Shown here: in pieces, positions 25,472 through 33,470 of the stretch
Layout: each line of letters starts with the position of its first letter
Position numbering within the stretch: position 1 is the stretch's first letter
DNA from: JBMNPT01 sp050943735
GTDB taxonomy: Bacteria; Bacillota; Clostridia; Oscillospirales; RGIG577
Direction: 5' to 3'
Length of the DNA: 64,000 nucleotides
NCBI GenBank assembly: GCA_050943735.1
Contig: JBMNPT010000002.1
Location: 62,001 to 126,000, forward strand
Made by a program: the position numbers and the translations under genes
Notes under the pieces: model-generated
What the model was told of the DNA's origin: nothing
What the model saw: only the letters and a program-made list of their open reading frames with translations
The model's database searches: none

Positions 25472-25498
25472 GCCGGGGAGATCCTCTCCCCGGCTTTT
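25472..25498 (+). terminator. Terminator after the P-loop ATPase gene
   Basis: GCCGGGGAG (25472-25480) pairs with CTCCCCGGC (25486-25494), followed by TTTT. Confidence 0.75.
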
Positions 25499-25565
25499 CC
25501 CGCTGCCGCAGATGGACAAACCCTCCTATGAGCGCTATAATGAAACCAGAAAGGACGGGATCACC

Positions 25566-26024
25566 ATGAGTCAAAAAGGAGAGCGCGCCTACCAGCTATT
25601 CCACCAGGGATATAATTGCTGTCAATCGGTGGTGGGTGCTTTTTGTGAAGATCTTGGGTTAGAGTTTGACACCGCCATGCGCCTGGCCTCTTCACTGGGC
25701 GGCGGGATGGGCCGGCTGCGGGAAGTGTGCGGTGCCTGCAGCGGCATGTTTCTCATGGCGGGTCTGGTTACCGGCACCTCTTATCCCGGTGACAGCGAGG
25801 AACGGGCAGTGAATTACGCCCAAGTGCAGCGGTTGGCAGCTGCCTTTCGGCAGCAGCATGGAACTCTCATCTGCCGGGAGCTGCTGGGACTGGACAACAC
25901 CCCCGAAAGCCCCGTTCCCTCCCAACGCACCGCAGAATACTATCAAAAACGACCTTGCGCCGACCTGGTTCGTTCCGCGGCGGAAATTCTGGAAGCCGAC
26001 CTGCAAAGTCTTTCTCAGAAATAA
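25566..26024 (+). CDS. C_GCAxxG_C_C family redox protein
   Basis: 152 residues with the spaced cysteines that name the family: CC near residues 19-20, CGACSG near 56-61, a later Cys at about 101 in TLICRELLG, and Cys about 135 in KRPCADLV. These conserved Cys suggest a bound metal or a redox disulfide, though the function is undetermined in the literature I know. The ATG at 25566 follows AAAGGACGGG. Longer frames upstream overlap the ATPase gene and its terminator and are rejected. Confidence 0.85.
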   Translation: MSQKGERAYQLFHQGYNCCQSVVGAFCEDLGLEFDTAMRLASSLGGGMGRLREVCGACSGMFLMAGLVTGTSYPGDSEERAVNYAQVQRLAAAFRQQHGTLICRELLGLDNTPESPVPSQRTAEYYQKRPCADLVRSAAEILEADLQSLSQK

Positions 26025-26113
26025 TTTCCCACTTTTACCACAAATGAGGAAATTTATGATATAATACAGTTGCTTTGAGTATCAAAACAATCAACATATA
26101 GGAGTGAAATATC

Positions 26114-27169
26114 TTGAAACTTCCTGCATTGCACATTGGAGATCTGACTGCTCCGCTGCCCATCATTCAGGGCGGAATGGGCGTTGGCATCTCGCTGTCC
26201 GGACTTGCGGGCGCTGTGGCCCGGGAAGGCGGTATCGGCATTCTCTCGGGCGTCCAGATCGGCTACCGGGAAGCGGATTTTGCCCGCAATCCAGTAGCTG
26301 CCAATCTGCGCGCCATCGGTCAGGAGATCCGAAAAGCCCGGGAAATCGCCCCCAAAGGCATCATTGGCATCAATTTTATGACAGTGATGAATCACTATGA
26401 AGAGTATGTCCGGGAAGCGGTCAAAAACGGCATTGACCTCATTATTTCCGGAGCTGGTCTTCCGCTGCAGCTGGCCCGGCTGGTCAAGGATTCCTCTGTC
26501 AAAATCATGCCCATTGTATCCTCCGCCAGAGCCTGCAAGCTGATCCTCCGCAGCTGGCTGCGAGAAGGCCGTCTGCCCGACGGTGTGGTGGTGGAAGGTC
26601 CTTTGGCCGGCGGACATCTGGGGTTCAAATACCAAGACATGATCAACAACACCTTCGCTTCGCTGGAAAGCTGTTTCCAGGAAGTGCGCGACTTCCTCCG
26701 GGGCGTGGAGGAGGAACACCATGTCACCATCCCGGTGATTGCCGCCGGAGGTATTTCCACCCACCAGGACATCTGCCGTTTCATGGAAATGGGTGCAGCA
26801 GGCGTGCAGATGGGAACCCGCTTTGTGGCCACCGAAGAATGCGACGCCAGCGATTACTTCAAGCAGACCTACCTCTCCGCCCGGGAAGAAGATATCCGTA
26901 TCATCAAAAGTCCTGTGGGGCTGGCAGCTCGAGCCATTCAAAACGATTTTCTGGAAGAAGCCTATCAGGAAGGTGGCATCCGCCCCAAACACTGCTACGG
27001 ATGTCTGACCACCTGTGATCCCGCCACCACCCAATACTGTATTTCCCAGGCGCTCATCGACAGCGCCCGGGGCCAAAAAGGATTGGTGTTCACCGGTGCC
27101 CACTCACCCGGCCTGCATGAAATCATTCCGGTTTCTCAGCTGATGCATGAACTGGCTCCTGACAATTAA
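26114..27169 (+). CDS. FMN-dependent oxidoreductase, nitronate monooxygenase / FabK-like
   Basis: 351 residues with a TIM barrel that binds FMN. GGMGVGIS near residues 19-26 and AAGGIST-x-GAAGVQMGTRF at about 212-240 are the phosphate-binding parts. The family includes nitronate monooxygenase and enoyl-ACP reductase II. A Cys-rich C-terminal segment (HCYGCLTTCD, about 296-305) is common in clostridial members. The start is TTG at 26114 with AGGAGTG nearby; TATAAT at 26060-26065 is a likely -10. No fab gene cluster is present, so FabK function is not favoured. Confidence 0.85.
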   Translation: MKLPALHIGDLTAPLPIIQGGMGVGISLSGLAGAVAREGGIGILSGVQIGYREADFARNPVAANLRAIGQEIRKAREIAPKGIIGINFMTVMNHYEEYVREAVKNGIDLIISGAGLPLQLARLVKDSSVKIMPIVSSARACKLILRSWLREGRLPDGVVVEGPLAGGHLGFKYQDMINNTFASLESCFQEVRDFLRGVEEEHHVTIPVIAAGGISTHQDICRFMEMGAAGVQMGTRFVATEECDASDYFKQTYLSAREEDIRIIKSPVGLAARAIQNDFLEEAYQEGGIRPKHCYGCLTTCDPATTQYCISQALIDSARGQKGLVFTGAHSPGLHEIIPVSQLMHELAPDN

Positions 27170-27176
27170 AACAAAA

Positions 27177-27206
27177 ACACCCCGAGATTTCGGGGTGTTT
27201 TTTTGA
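27177..27206. terminator. Bidirectional terminator
   Basis: ACACCCCGA (27178-27186) pairs with TCGGGGTGT (27191-27199), followed by seven T residues. Confidence 0.92.
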
Positions 27207-27209
27207 TGC

Positions 27210-27581
27210 TCAATGGTTTTCCGGCACAATCTCAATCCAGTAATTATCAGGATCGCTGATGAAGTAAATGCCCATCTTTTCATTTTCAAAGCAGATGCAT
27301 CCCATCTCCTTGTGCTTCTGGTGGGCCGCTTCAAAATCATCCACCCGAAACGCCAGATGGAACTCATTATCTCCCAGATTGTACGGCCGGTCCCAATCCC
27401 GCAGCCAGGTCAGCTCCAGGCTGTGCTGGGTGACGCCGTCTCCCAGAAACACCAGTATAAAACTGCCGTCTTCCGCTTCCTTGCGGCGAATTTCCTGTAG
27501 TCCCAGCGCCTCCTTGTAAAAAGCCAGACTCTTTTCCAAATTGGTCACGTTGAAATTGTTGTGGTAAAAACGAAACTGCAT
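27210..27581 (-). CDS. VOC family protein, glyoxalase I-like
   Basis: 123 residues forming two beta-alpha-beta-beta-beta modules. Candidate metal ligands sit at the expected places: His7 (RFYHNNFNV), Glu about 56 (SLELTW), His about 75 (EFHLAFRV) and Glu near 118 (WIEIVPE). This matches lactoylglutathione lyase-like enzymes, which clear methylglyoxal. Glutathione is usually missing in clostridia, so the thiol partner is unclear. It has its own start, with GGAGGATG upstream. Confidence 0.88.
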   Translation of the reverse strand: MQFRFYHNNFNVTNLEKSLAFYKEALGLQEIRRKEAEDGSFILVFLGDGVTQHSLELTWLRDWDRPYNLGDNEFHLAFRVDDFEAAHQKHKEMGCICFENEKMGIYFISDPDNYWIEIVPENH

Positions 27582-27644
27582 AACACATCCTCCTTCCTAT
27601 TGTCAGTGTATCACATTTGGACCTGCTTGTCTGCCTTTTTCTTT

Positions 27645-28694
27645 CTACTGGCAGTTCAAATTGCGAATGCTGTCCCGCCGCACCAGATTACACTCCGGAA
27701 GCAGGAAATTATTCTGGTCCAGCTGGCCCATCTCCACCAGCTCAATGAGTTTGGAAACCATCACCGACGCAATTCTGGAAATATCATGATACAAATTGGT
27801 CACAGGCGGACTGGTAATGGCCGGATATATGCTCCCGCCTACCCCAATCACCGAAATATCCTGGGGAATGCGCATACCGCATTCGGTCAAAGCCTGCACC
27901 ACCCCAGGCAGCATGGGGGAATTGGCCACAATGATCGCAGTAGGCGGGTTGTCTGCATTTCTCTCCAACAGTTCCCGGGTGGCGTCATACGCCCCAAAAG
28001 TACGGTGAAACTCTCCAATGGCCAGCAAATGCGCATCGTCAAACTCAATGCCGTACTCATCCAACGCGGCCAAAAATCCGCGGTACCGCTCCATCACCGT
28101 ATATTTTTGAAAGGTACCCGTTACCATGGCAATTCGCCGGTGGCCATTTTCCAGCAATTCCTTGGCCGCCTCATAGCCAAAATGATAGTTCCCCACGTTC
28201 ACATTGATGATATTGGGATGGTTGGATTTGGGCCGTTGATTGTGCAGACACAATTTACAGCCCCGGTCGGCCAGCAGATCCAGTTTCGCTTGATCCATGG
28301 TGTCGCCAATGATAATGGCTCCGGACACACTTTTTCCCATCAAAAGCCGATCCAATTCATCGGTATTGTGATTGGTGAGGATGGAAATGAGAATGTTATA
28401 GTGGAGGTTGCGTGCAATATCCGCCGCATACCCCAGCAAATCGGTAAATACGTCACTGCGGCACAGGGTGAAATTGTCATCATTTTCCACTAAATCTGCC
28501 ACGAAAAATCCCAGAATATGATTGGATTGACCAGCCAGCATCTGCCCCGATGCATTGGGAACATAGCCATATTTTTGAATGACCCGCTCCACCTTTTTTC
28601 GGGTTTTTTCGGGGATGTCATCGTAATTGTTGAGCACGCGGGACACCGTACTGCGAGACACTCCTGCCAGTCGCGCAATGTCTGAACTGTTCAC
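27645..28694 (-). CDS. LacI family regulator of the chromosomal TRAP-UroD locus
   Basis: 349 residues. The LacI HTH (residues 1-55; SSDIARLAGVSRSTVSRVLNN) is followed by a periplasmic-binding-protein-like sensor domain. The GTG at 28694 is preferred over ATG at 28700 since AGAGGTG then has normal spacing and the protein starts like its paralogue at 45760-46815. It is divergent from dctP with two identical-core operators between them, so it most likely represses the TRAP operon until an inducer, probably the transported acid or a product, is present. Confidence 0.9.
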   Translation of the reverse strand: MNSSDIARLAGVSRSTVSRVLNNYDDIPEKTRKKVERVIQKYGYVPNASGQMLAGQSNHILGFFVADLVENDDNFTLCRSDVFTDLLGYAADIARNLHYNILISILTNHNTDELDRLLMGKSVSGAIIIGDTMDQAKLDLLADRGCKLCLHNQRPKSNHPNIINVNVGNYHFGYEAAKELLENGHRRIAMVTGTFQKYTVMERYRGFLAALDEYGIEFDDAHLLAIGEFHRTFGAYDATRELLERNADNPPTAIIVANSPMLPGVVQALTECGMRIPQDISVIGVGGSIYPAITSPPVTNLYHDISRIASVMVSKLIELVEMGQLDQNNFLLPECNLVRRDSIRNLNCQ

Positions 28695-28790
28695 GTGCAT
28701 CACCTCTTTTCCTCTGTTTGGAAAATGATTTCCATCCTCATGATATAAGAAAAATATGAGCTAGTCAAGCAAAGAAAAATTTTTGTAAAA

Positions 28791-28814
28791 TTTAACTAAC
28801 GCGTGTTAGTTAAA
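28791..28814. promoter_or_regulatory. LacI-type operator O1
   Basis: A 24-bp palindrome with one mismatch at the centre and core TTAACTAACGCGTGTTAGTTAA. It lies about 97 bases before lacI. The 130 bases between O1 and the dctP promoter are extremely AT-rich with no gene. Confidence 0.88.
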
Positions 28815-28947
28815 TTCTTTTCAATTCTACAAATTCCATTCCACTATTTTGCTATTTTGTCTATTTTTATATTATTTTTTTGTTCATTTTTAATATTATA
28901 ATTGTCTTTTTTATCCAATTTTTAACTTTTATTTCAAATTTACTTGT

Positions 28948-28976
28948 TTGACAAAATAAATTTGCAAACTTATAAT
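28948..28976 (+). promoter_or_regulatory. Sigma-A-type promoter of the chromosomal TRAP operon
   Basis: TTGACA at 28948-28953 and TATAAT at 28971-28976 with a 17-base spacer, both perfect. The start would be near 28983, directly before operator O2. Confidence 0.9.
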
Positions 28977-28987
28977 TGAGGCATAAA

Positions 28988-29009
28988 TTAACTAACGCGT
29001 GTTAGTTAA
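28988..29009. promoter_or_regulatory. LacI-type operator O2
   Basis: Same 22-bp core as O1, placed just after the predicted transcription start of dctP. The centres of O1 and O2 are 196 bp apart, which would allow looping by a tetramer. Confidence 0.9.
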
Positions 29010-29067
29010 CTGAGTGTTTTTTTCCTTACATTTTACTCAAACCAAATTGTGTCTGGAGGGATCATTT

Positions 29068-30117
29068 ATGAAAAAGGTTTTCGCATCACTTCTGTGTCTG
29101 TGTGTCTGTCTGGGGGGGCTGACCGCCTGCAACAACAGCGCCAACACCAGTACCAGCACTGACAGCAGCACTGGTACCAGTACCAGCTCGGGTGGCGGTG
29201 AATCGGCTGAACTGAAAATGTCCTACACCATTGCCGGTACCGAAACGGTAGCCCAAACCGCTCAGGAAATGGCACAGGAAATTTCCGATCAAACCGATGG
29301 CAAATTTGTGATTCAAAATTACCCCAACGGTGAGCTGGCTGGGGATGTGGATGCTTTGGAACAGATCTCTCGGGGCGCCAACCTTCTGACCTTCGGCACG
29401 CCCGACTTCCTGGCTACCTATGTACCTGATTTGGGCATTTTGGATGGCCCCTTCCTCTTTGAAAGCTCTGACCAATTCGCCATTCTGGAAGAGTCCGACT
29501 GGTTCCAGACCATGCGCCAGCAGTTGGAAGAAAAAGGCATCAAAAACCTCTCCATGCGCTGGTATTTTGGCGCACGCCACCTCACCCACAACACCGGCAA
29601 GGAAGTTTCCACTCCCGATCAGCTTTCCGGCATGCGTATCCGCAGTGCCAGCTCTCCCACTCGTGTAGCCATGATCGAAGCCATGGGTGCCACTGTTACC
29701 CAGATGAACTGGAACGAAGTGTACAGCGCTCTCAATCAGGGTGTGATGGATGGCTGTGAGGCACCTCTGTCCACTCTGTACAGCTCCAAAATTTATGAAG
29801 TCTGCAAAAACATCTCTCTCACCGGTCATATCCGGGCCATCTGGTCGGCCAATGTATCCACCGAATGGTACAACTCCGTATCGGCTGACTACCAGACCCT
29901 GCTGACCGATGCTCTGAAGAAATACGGTGACATTGCCACCGAGCGAGTCAACGCGGAAGAACTGGAATGGCAGAAAACGCTGGAGGCAGAAGGCGTAGTC
30001 TTCACCGAAGTGGATCAGGAAGCCTTCAAATCCGCCTGCGAAGTGGTATACACCAAGATTGACGGCTGGTCTGACAATCTGTATGAAACCGTCAAGGCAG
30101 CTCTGGGAGAAGCCTGA
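29068..30117 (+). CDS. dctP: TRAP transporter substrate-binding protein, chromosomal copy
   Basis: 349 residues. A lipoprotein signal ends in LTAC (Cys about 17), then a Ser/Thr-rich linker, then the DctP fold. Family residues that bind a substrate carboxylate are present: Arg in GMRIRSASS (about 193) and the WNEVYSALNQG stretch with GCEAP. The substrate is therefore probably an organic acid, not identified. The ATG at 29068 follows TGGAGGGATC. It is the first gene of dctP-dctQ-dctM-uroD and is paralogous to the gene at 47167. Confidence 0.93.
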   Translation: MKKVFASLLCLCVCLGGLTACNNSANTSTSTDSSTGTSTSSGGGESAELKMSYTIAGTETVAQTAQEMAQEISDQTDGKFVIQNYPNGELAGDVDALEQISRGANLLTFGTPDFLATYVPDLGILDGPFLFESSDQFAILEESDWFQTMRQQLEEKGIKNLSMRWYFGARHLTHNTGKEVSTPDQLSGMRIRSASSPTRVAMIEAMGATVTQMNWNEVYSALNQGVMDGCEAPLSTLYSSKIYEVCKNISLTGHIRAIWSANVSTEWYNSVSADYQTLLTDALKKYGDIATERVNAEELEWQKTLEAEGVVFTEVDQEAFKSACEVVYTKIDGWSDNLYETVKAALGEA

Positions 30118-30118
30118 T

Positions 30119-30154
30119 GGGACAGAAAAGGGCAGAAACTTTTCTGTCCCTTTT
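30119..30154 (+). terminator. Hairpin with T-run between dctP and dctQ
   Basis: GGGACAGAAAAG (30119-30130) pairs with CTTTTCTGTCCC (30139-30150), followed by TTTT. It probably lets some transcripts stop after dctP so that the binding protein outnumbers the membrane subunits, or protects the dctP mRNA 3' end. Confidence 0.75.
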
Positions 30155-30194
30155 CCCTGCCATTTTCACCGTGCAAAAGGAGTGAGCAAATGAA

Positions 30195-30707
30195 ATGAAA
30201 CGAATCAAATACATCCTTGGCAACATCCCGGAACTGATCTCCTGCTGTGCCTTTGCAGTGATGCTGTGCGTGGTGTTTGTCAATGTGTTGCTGCGGTATC
30301 TCTTCCACAAATCACTGGTTTGGAATGAAGAAGTGGCTGCCATTTCCTTCATCTGGGTCATCTTTGTGGGAGCGGCTGCCTGCTACAAACGAGGTCAGCT
30401 CATCGGTATTGACGTACTGGTATCCATTCTTCCAGAAAAGGCCAAACGGGGTGTGCGCATTCTGGTGACCTTTATCATGCTGTTTTTCAACCTGTGGCTC
30501 ACCTATCTCTCCCTGGTATTTTCTCTGGGGGCCTGGAGCAAAATTTCCCTTTCTCTGCAAATTCCCTACACTTTTTTTGACATTGCCTCTACAGTAGGCT
30601 TCAGTTTTATGTCCTACTATTCTCTTAAAAATGTCATTGCCTGTATACGCGGGGAAGAACCTGAAAGCGAGGAAGATGAAATCGAAAGACAGGCAAAATC
30701 ATACTGA
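30195..30707 (+). CDS. dctQ: TRAP transporter small membrane subunit, chromosomal copy
   Basis: 170 residues with four predicted membrane helices (about 15-37, 48-66, 88-110, 125-148) and the DctQ signature VWNEEVAAISFIWVIFVGA. It pairs with DctM to form the Na+-driven permease. An acidic cytoplasmic C-terminus follows. ATG with AAAAGGAGTG upstream; dctM follows after 27 bases. Confidence 0.92.
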   Translation: MKRIKYILGNIPELISCCAFAVMLCVVFVNVLLRYLFHKSLVWNEEVAAISFIWVIFVGAAACYKRGQLIGIDVLVSILPEKAKRGVRILVTFIMLFFNLWLTYLSLVFSLGAWSKISLSLQIPYTFFDIASTVGFSFMSYYSLKNVIACIRGEEPESEEDEIERQAKSY

Positions 30708-30734
30708 CCCCACACTAGAGAAAGGATGAGTGAA

Positions 30735-32018
30735 ATGGGATATACCCCAATTTTGGTACTTTTTGTACTATTTGCCCTCAACATCCCAGTGGCCTATGCC
30801 CTTCTCATGTCTGCGGTTTACTACTTTGCGGTGGTAAACACCAGCATGCCCATGGATATGGTGCTGCAGAAAATGGTGGCCAGCGGTGAATCTTTCACCC
30901 TGTTGGCAGTGCCCTTTTTTGTGGCGGTAGGCACTGTGATGAACTATTCCGGTATTGCCTCCCGGCTGATGGCTATGGCTGATGTGATCGCAGGTCACAT
31001 GGTGGGTGGCATGGGCCAGGTCAACGTGGTCCTCAGTGCCCTCATGGGCGGCGTATCCGGCTCCGCCAACGCAGATGCCGCCATGCAGTCCAAACTGCTG
31101 GTTCCTGAAATGGTCAAGCGCGGCTACAGCAAAGGCTTCTCCGCCGGTATTACAGCAGCTTCCGCCTGCATCAGCCCGGTGATTCCTCCCGGAATCGGCC
31201 TGATCCTCTACGCATTTCTGGCCAACGTTTCGGTGGCCAAAATGTTCATGGCCGGCTATCTGCCCGGTCTCACCATTACAGTGGCGCTGATGATTACTGT
31301 ACATATCATCTCCAAACGCCGGAAGTACAAACCATCCCGGGAGCGCCGCGCCACCGCTTCAGAATTTTTCCATCAGGTTTTGGACTCCGCTTGGGCGCTG
31401 TTTTTGCCGCTGGGCATCATCATGGGCCTCCGCGTAGGTATGTTCACCCCCACCGAAGCCGGTGCCATGTCTGTTTTCTACTGCATCTTTGTGGGCATCT
31501 TTGTCTATCGGGAACTCAAGCCCTCCATGCTGCCCGCTATCTTGAAAGAGTCGGTGCTGAGCACCGCCAGCGTCATGTTCATCATCGCGGCGGCATCCAG
31601 TTTCGGCCATTACATGAGCTGGGAGAGAATCCCCCAGATGATCTCCGAAATGATGATCGGCATTACCGACAACCGCTACCTCATGCTTCTCATCATCAAC
31701 ATCTTCCTGCTGTTTGTGGGTATGTTCATTGAGGGTACTGCGGCTCTGATCATTCTGACGCCTCTGCTGGTGCCCACTGTCACTGCACTGGGCGTGGACC
31801 CGGTTCATTTCGGCATCATCATTGGTATCAACCTGATCATCGGCGGTGTCACTCCGCCTTTCGGAACTCTGATGTTCCTCACCTGTTCCATCACTCGCAT
31901 CGGCGTTCGAGAGTTTGTGGCGGAATCTTGGCCTTTTATGGTAGCTCTATTTGTTGCTCAAATGGTTATTACCTTTGTTCCTCCCCTCTCGCTGTTCCTT
32001 CCCGGACTGATCGCCTGA
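30735..32018 (+). CDS. dctM: TRAP transporter large membrane subunit, chromosomal copy
   Basis: 427 residues with the multi-helix DctM fold of the ion-transporter superfamily. Repeated motifs such as GGVSGSANADAAMQSK and ITAASACISPVIPPGI near residues 105-160 mark the substrate/Na+ site in the first half, with a matching region near 350-370 in the second (GGVTPPFGTLMF). The ATG at 30735 is chosen since AAAGGATG then has good spacing and the protein start equals that of the paralogue at 48800. Confidence 0.93.
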   Translation: MGYTPILVLFVLFALNIPVAYALLMSAVYYFAVVNTSMPMDMVLQKMVASGESFTLLAVPFFVAVGTVMNYSGIASRLMAMADVIAGHMVGGMGQVNVVLSALMGGVSGSANADAAMQSKLLVPEMVKRGYSKGFSAGITAASACISPVIPPGIGLILYAFLANVSVAKMFMAGYLPGLTITVALMITVHIISKRRKYKPSRERRATASEFFHQVLDSAWALFLPLGIIMGLRVGMFTPTEAGAMSVFYCIFVGIFVYRELKPSMLPAILKESVLSTASVMFIIAAASSFGHYMSWERIPQMISEMMIGITDNRYLMLLIINIFLLFVGMFIEGTAALIILTPLLVPTVTALGVDPVHFGIIIGINLIIGGVTPPFGTLMFLTCSITRIGVREFVAESWPFMVALFVAQMVITFVPPLSLFLPGLIA

Positions 32019-32061
32019 ATTTCCTTCACTTTATATCACATCAAGGTAGGAGTTGTACACT

Positions 32062-33117
32062 ATGAATCTATCCAAAAAACGTGTCATTGACGCACTGGAA
32101 GGCCGCATTCCGGACAAAGTACCCTTCATGTTTGCCTTCATTGACAAACCTGTACAGGACGCCATTGCAGGCCGTCCCGTTGAGGAAATCTTTGATATCC
32201 CCTATGGGCGGTTTCCCCATGGAGTCCCCGGACAACCCACGGTACTGGAGCCCTATGACACCCATCATCCGGAAGTAGCCCGCAAGCTGGGGCTGGACGC
32301 CATCGGCATCCGCTATATGCCCCCCATTTTCGCCGAAGTCCATGAAGGTGCCGACGGGCACCAACACCTCACCGACGGTCTGCTCATCACTCCGGAAGCC
32401 ATTAACAGCATTCAATGGCCAGACATCGATGACGACCGGCTCTATGAGCCGCTGCGCCGTCTGAAGGAAGCCTATGGCGGTGAGTTTGCCATCTACGCCG
32501 GCGTGCGGATGGGCATTTCCTTTACCCTCAACAGCATGGGTCTTGTGAACTTTTCCTATGCCATCTACGACGAGCCCAACATGGTCAAGGAATTAGTGGA
32601 TCAATACGCCCAATGGGCTGCCAAACTGTACCGCAACCTCATCTCGGCCGGTGCTGATTTTCTGTGGTCCTTTGATGATCTGGCCTTCAAGAGCATGCCC
32701 ATGTTCACCCCCGATGTACTGCGCGAATTCTTCCTGCCCTATGTAAAACAAGCGGCGGACGCCATCACCGTTCCCTGGATTTTCCACAGCGACGGCAACC
32801 TGTTCCCGGTGCTGGATGATCTGATGACCCTGGGGATGAACGGAATCCACCCCCTGGAGCCTGGTTCCATGGATCTGGCCAAACTCAAGGCTCAGTACGG
32901 CGACAAGCTGACACTCATCGGCAACATCGACATCGACCACACTCTGTACGACTCTCCTGTGGAAGAGGTGGAACAGGTGGTCAAAGACCGCATCGATCTG
33001 CTGGGCCCCGGCGGACGGTACATCATCTCCGACTCCAACAGCGTGCCTTATTACTGCAAACCGGAGAATGTGATGGCTGCCGCTGAGGCAGTTCAAAAAT
33101 ACAGAAACATCTACTGA
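32062..33117 (+). CDS. UroD-superfamily protein (methyltransferase- or decarboxylase-like), chromosomal copy
   Basis: 351 residues with the HemE/MtaA TIM-barrel fold. It starts like the family (RVIDALEGRIPDKVPF) and has WIFHSDGNLFPVLDD near residue 240 and GGRYIISDSNSVPYYC near the end. MtaA-type corrinoid methyltransferases bind Zn by HxC and a later Cys; here HxC is HSD and the later position has no Cys in line. No corrinoid protein lies nearby. Sitting last in the TRAP operon, it likely acts on the imported compound, with reaction unknown. AGGAG precedes the ATG at 32062. Confidence 0.82.
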   Translation: MNLSKKRVIDALEGRIPDKVPFMFAFIDKPVQDAIAGRPVEEIFDIPYGRFPHGVPGQPTVLEPYDTHHPEVARKLGLDAIGIRYMPPIFAEVHEGADGHQHLTDGLLITPEAINSIQWPDIDDDRLYEPLRRLKEAYGGEFAIYAGVRMGISFTLNSMGLVNFSYAIYDEPNMVKELVDQYAQWAAKLYRNLISAGADFLWSFDDLAFKSMPMFTPDVLREFFLPYVKQAADAITVPWIFHSDGNLFPVLDDLMTLGMNGIHPLEPGSMDLAKLKAQYGDKLTLIGNIDIDHTLYDSPVEEVEQVVKDRIDLLGPGGRYIISDSNSVPYYCKPENVMAAAEAVQKYRNIY

Positions 33118-33143
33118 TCTCTCTATGATTGCCAAAATTTCAC

Positions 33144-33172
33144 TTGACAATGGCAATGAGTCTGTGTATACT
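33144..33172 (+). promoter_or_regulatory. Sigma-A-type promoter of the riboflavin operon
   Basis: TTGACA at 33144-33149 and TATACT at 33167-33172 with a 17-base spacer, just before the FMN riboswitch. Confidence 0.88.
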
Positions 33173-33193
33173 GTATTCTTGAAAATTGAATTT

Positions 33194-33303
33194 GATCTTC
33201 AGGGCAGGGTGAAATTCCCTACCGGTGGTATAGCCCACGAGCCGTAAGGCATGATTCGGTGCAACTCCGAAGCCGACAGTACAGTCTGGATGAAAGAAGA
33301 TTC
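33194..33303 (+). ncRNA. FMN riboswitch (RFN element)
   Basis: All RFN hallmarks are present: GATCTTC closing with GAAGATTC, AGGGCAGGGTGAAATTCCC, ACCGGTGGTATAGCCCACGA, and the GCCGACAGTACAGTCTGGAT block. Binding of FMN by this family stops transcription or translation of riboflavin genes. The expression platform is in the 167 bases before ribD. Confidence 0.97.
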
Positions 33304-33349
33304 CAAATGCAGAATCCCTTTGCGGGTGCGTGCAATTCTATGGTGATAT

Positions 33350-33391
33350 TCAAAGCTCTGGTGTGTTTTTACATTCCAGAGCTTTGTTTTT
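33350..33391 (+). terminator. First terminator hairpin of the FMN riboswitch platform
   Basis: AAAGCTCTGG (about 33351-33360) pairs with CCAGAGCTTT (about 33375-33384), followed by GTTTTT. Confidence 0.8.
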
Positions 33392-33422
33392 GGCCATGGT
33401 ATTTTGCTGTGCCTGCCAATTT

Positions 33423-33450
33423 GCCCTGAACCATTGGTTCAGGGCTTTTT
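33423..33450 (+). terminator. Second terminator hairpin before ribD
   Basis: GCCCTGAACC (33423-33432) pairs with GGTTCAGGGC (33436-33445), followed by TTTTT. It ends 20 bases before the ribD start and could also hide the ACGGAGG site region. Confidence 0.85.
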
Positions 33451-33470
33451 CATTTTACGGAGGCGATGGA

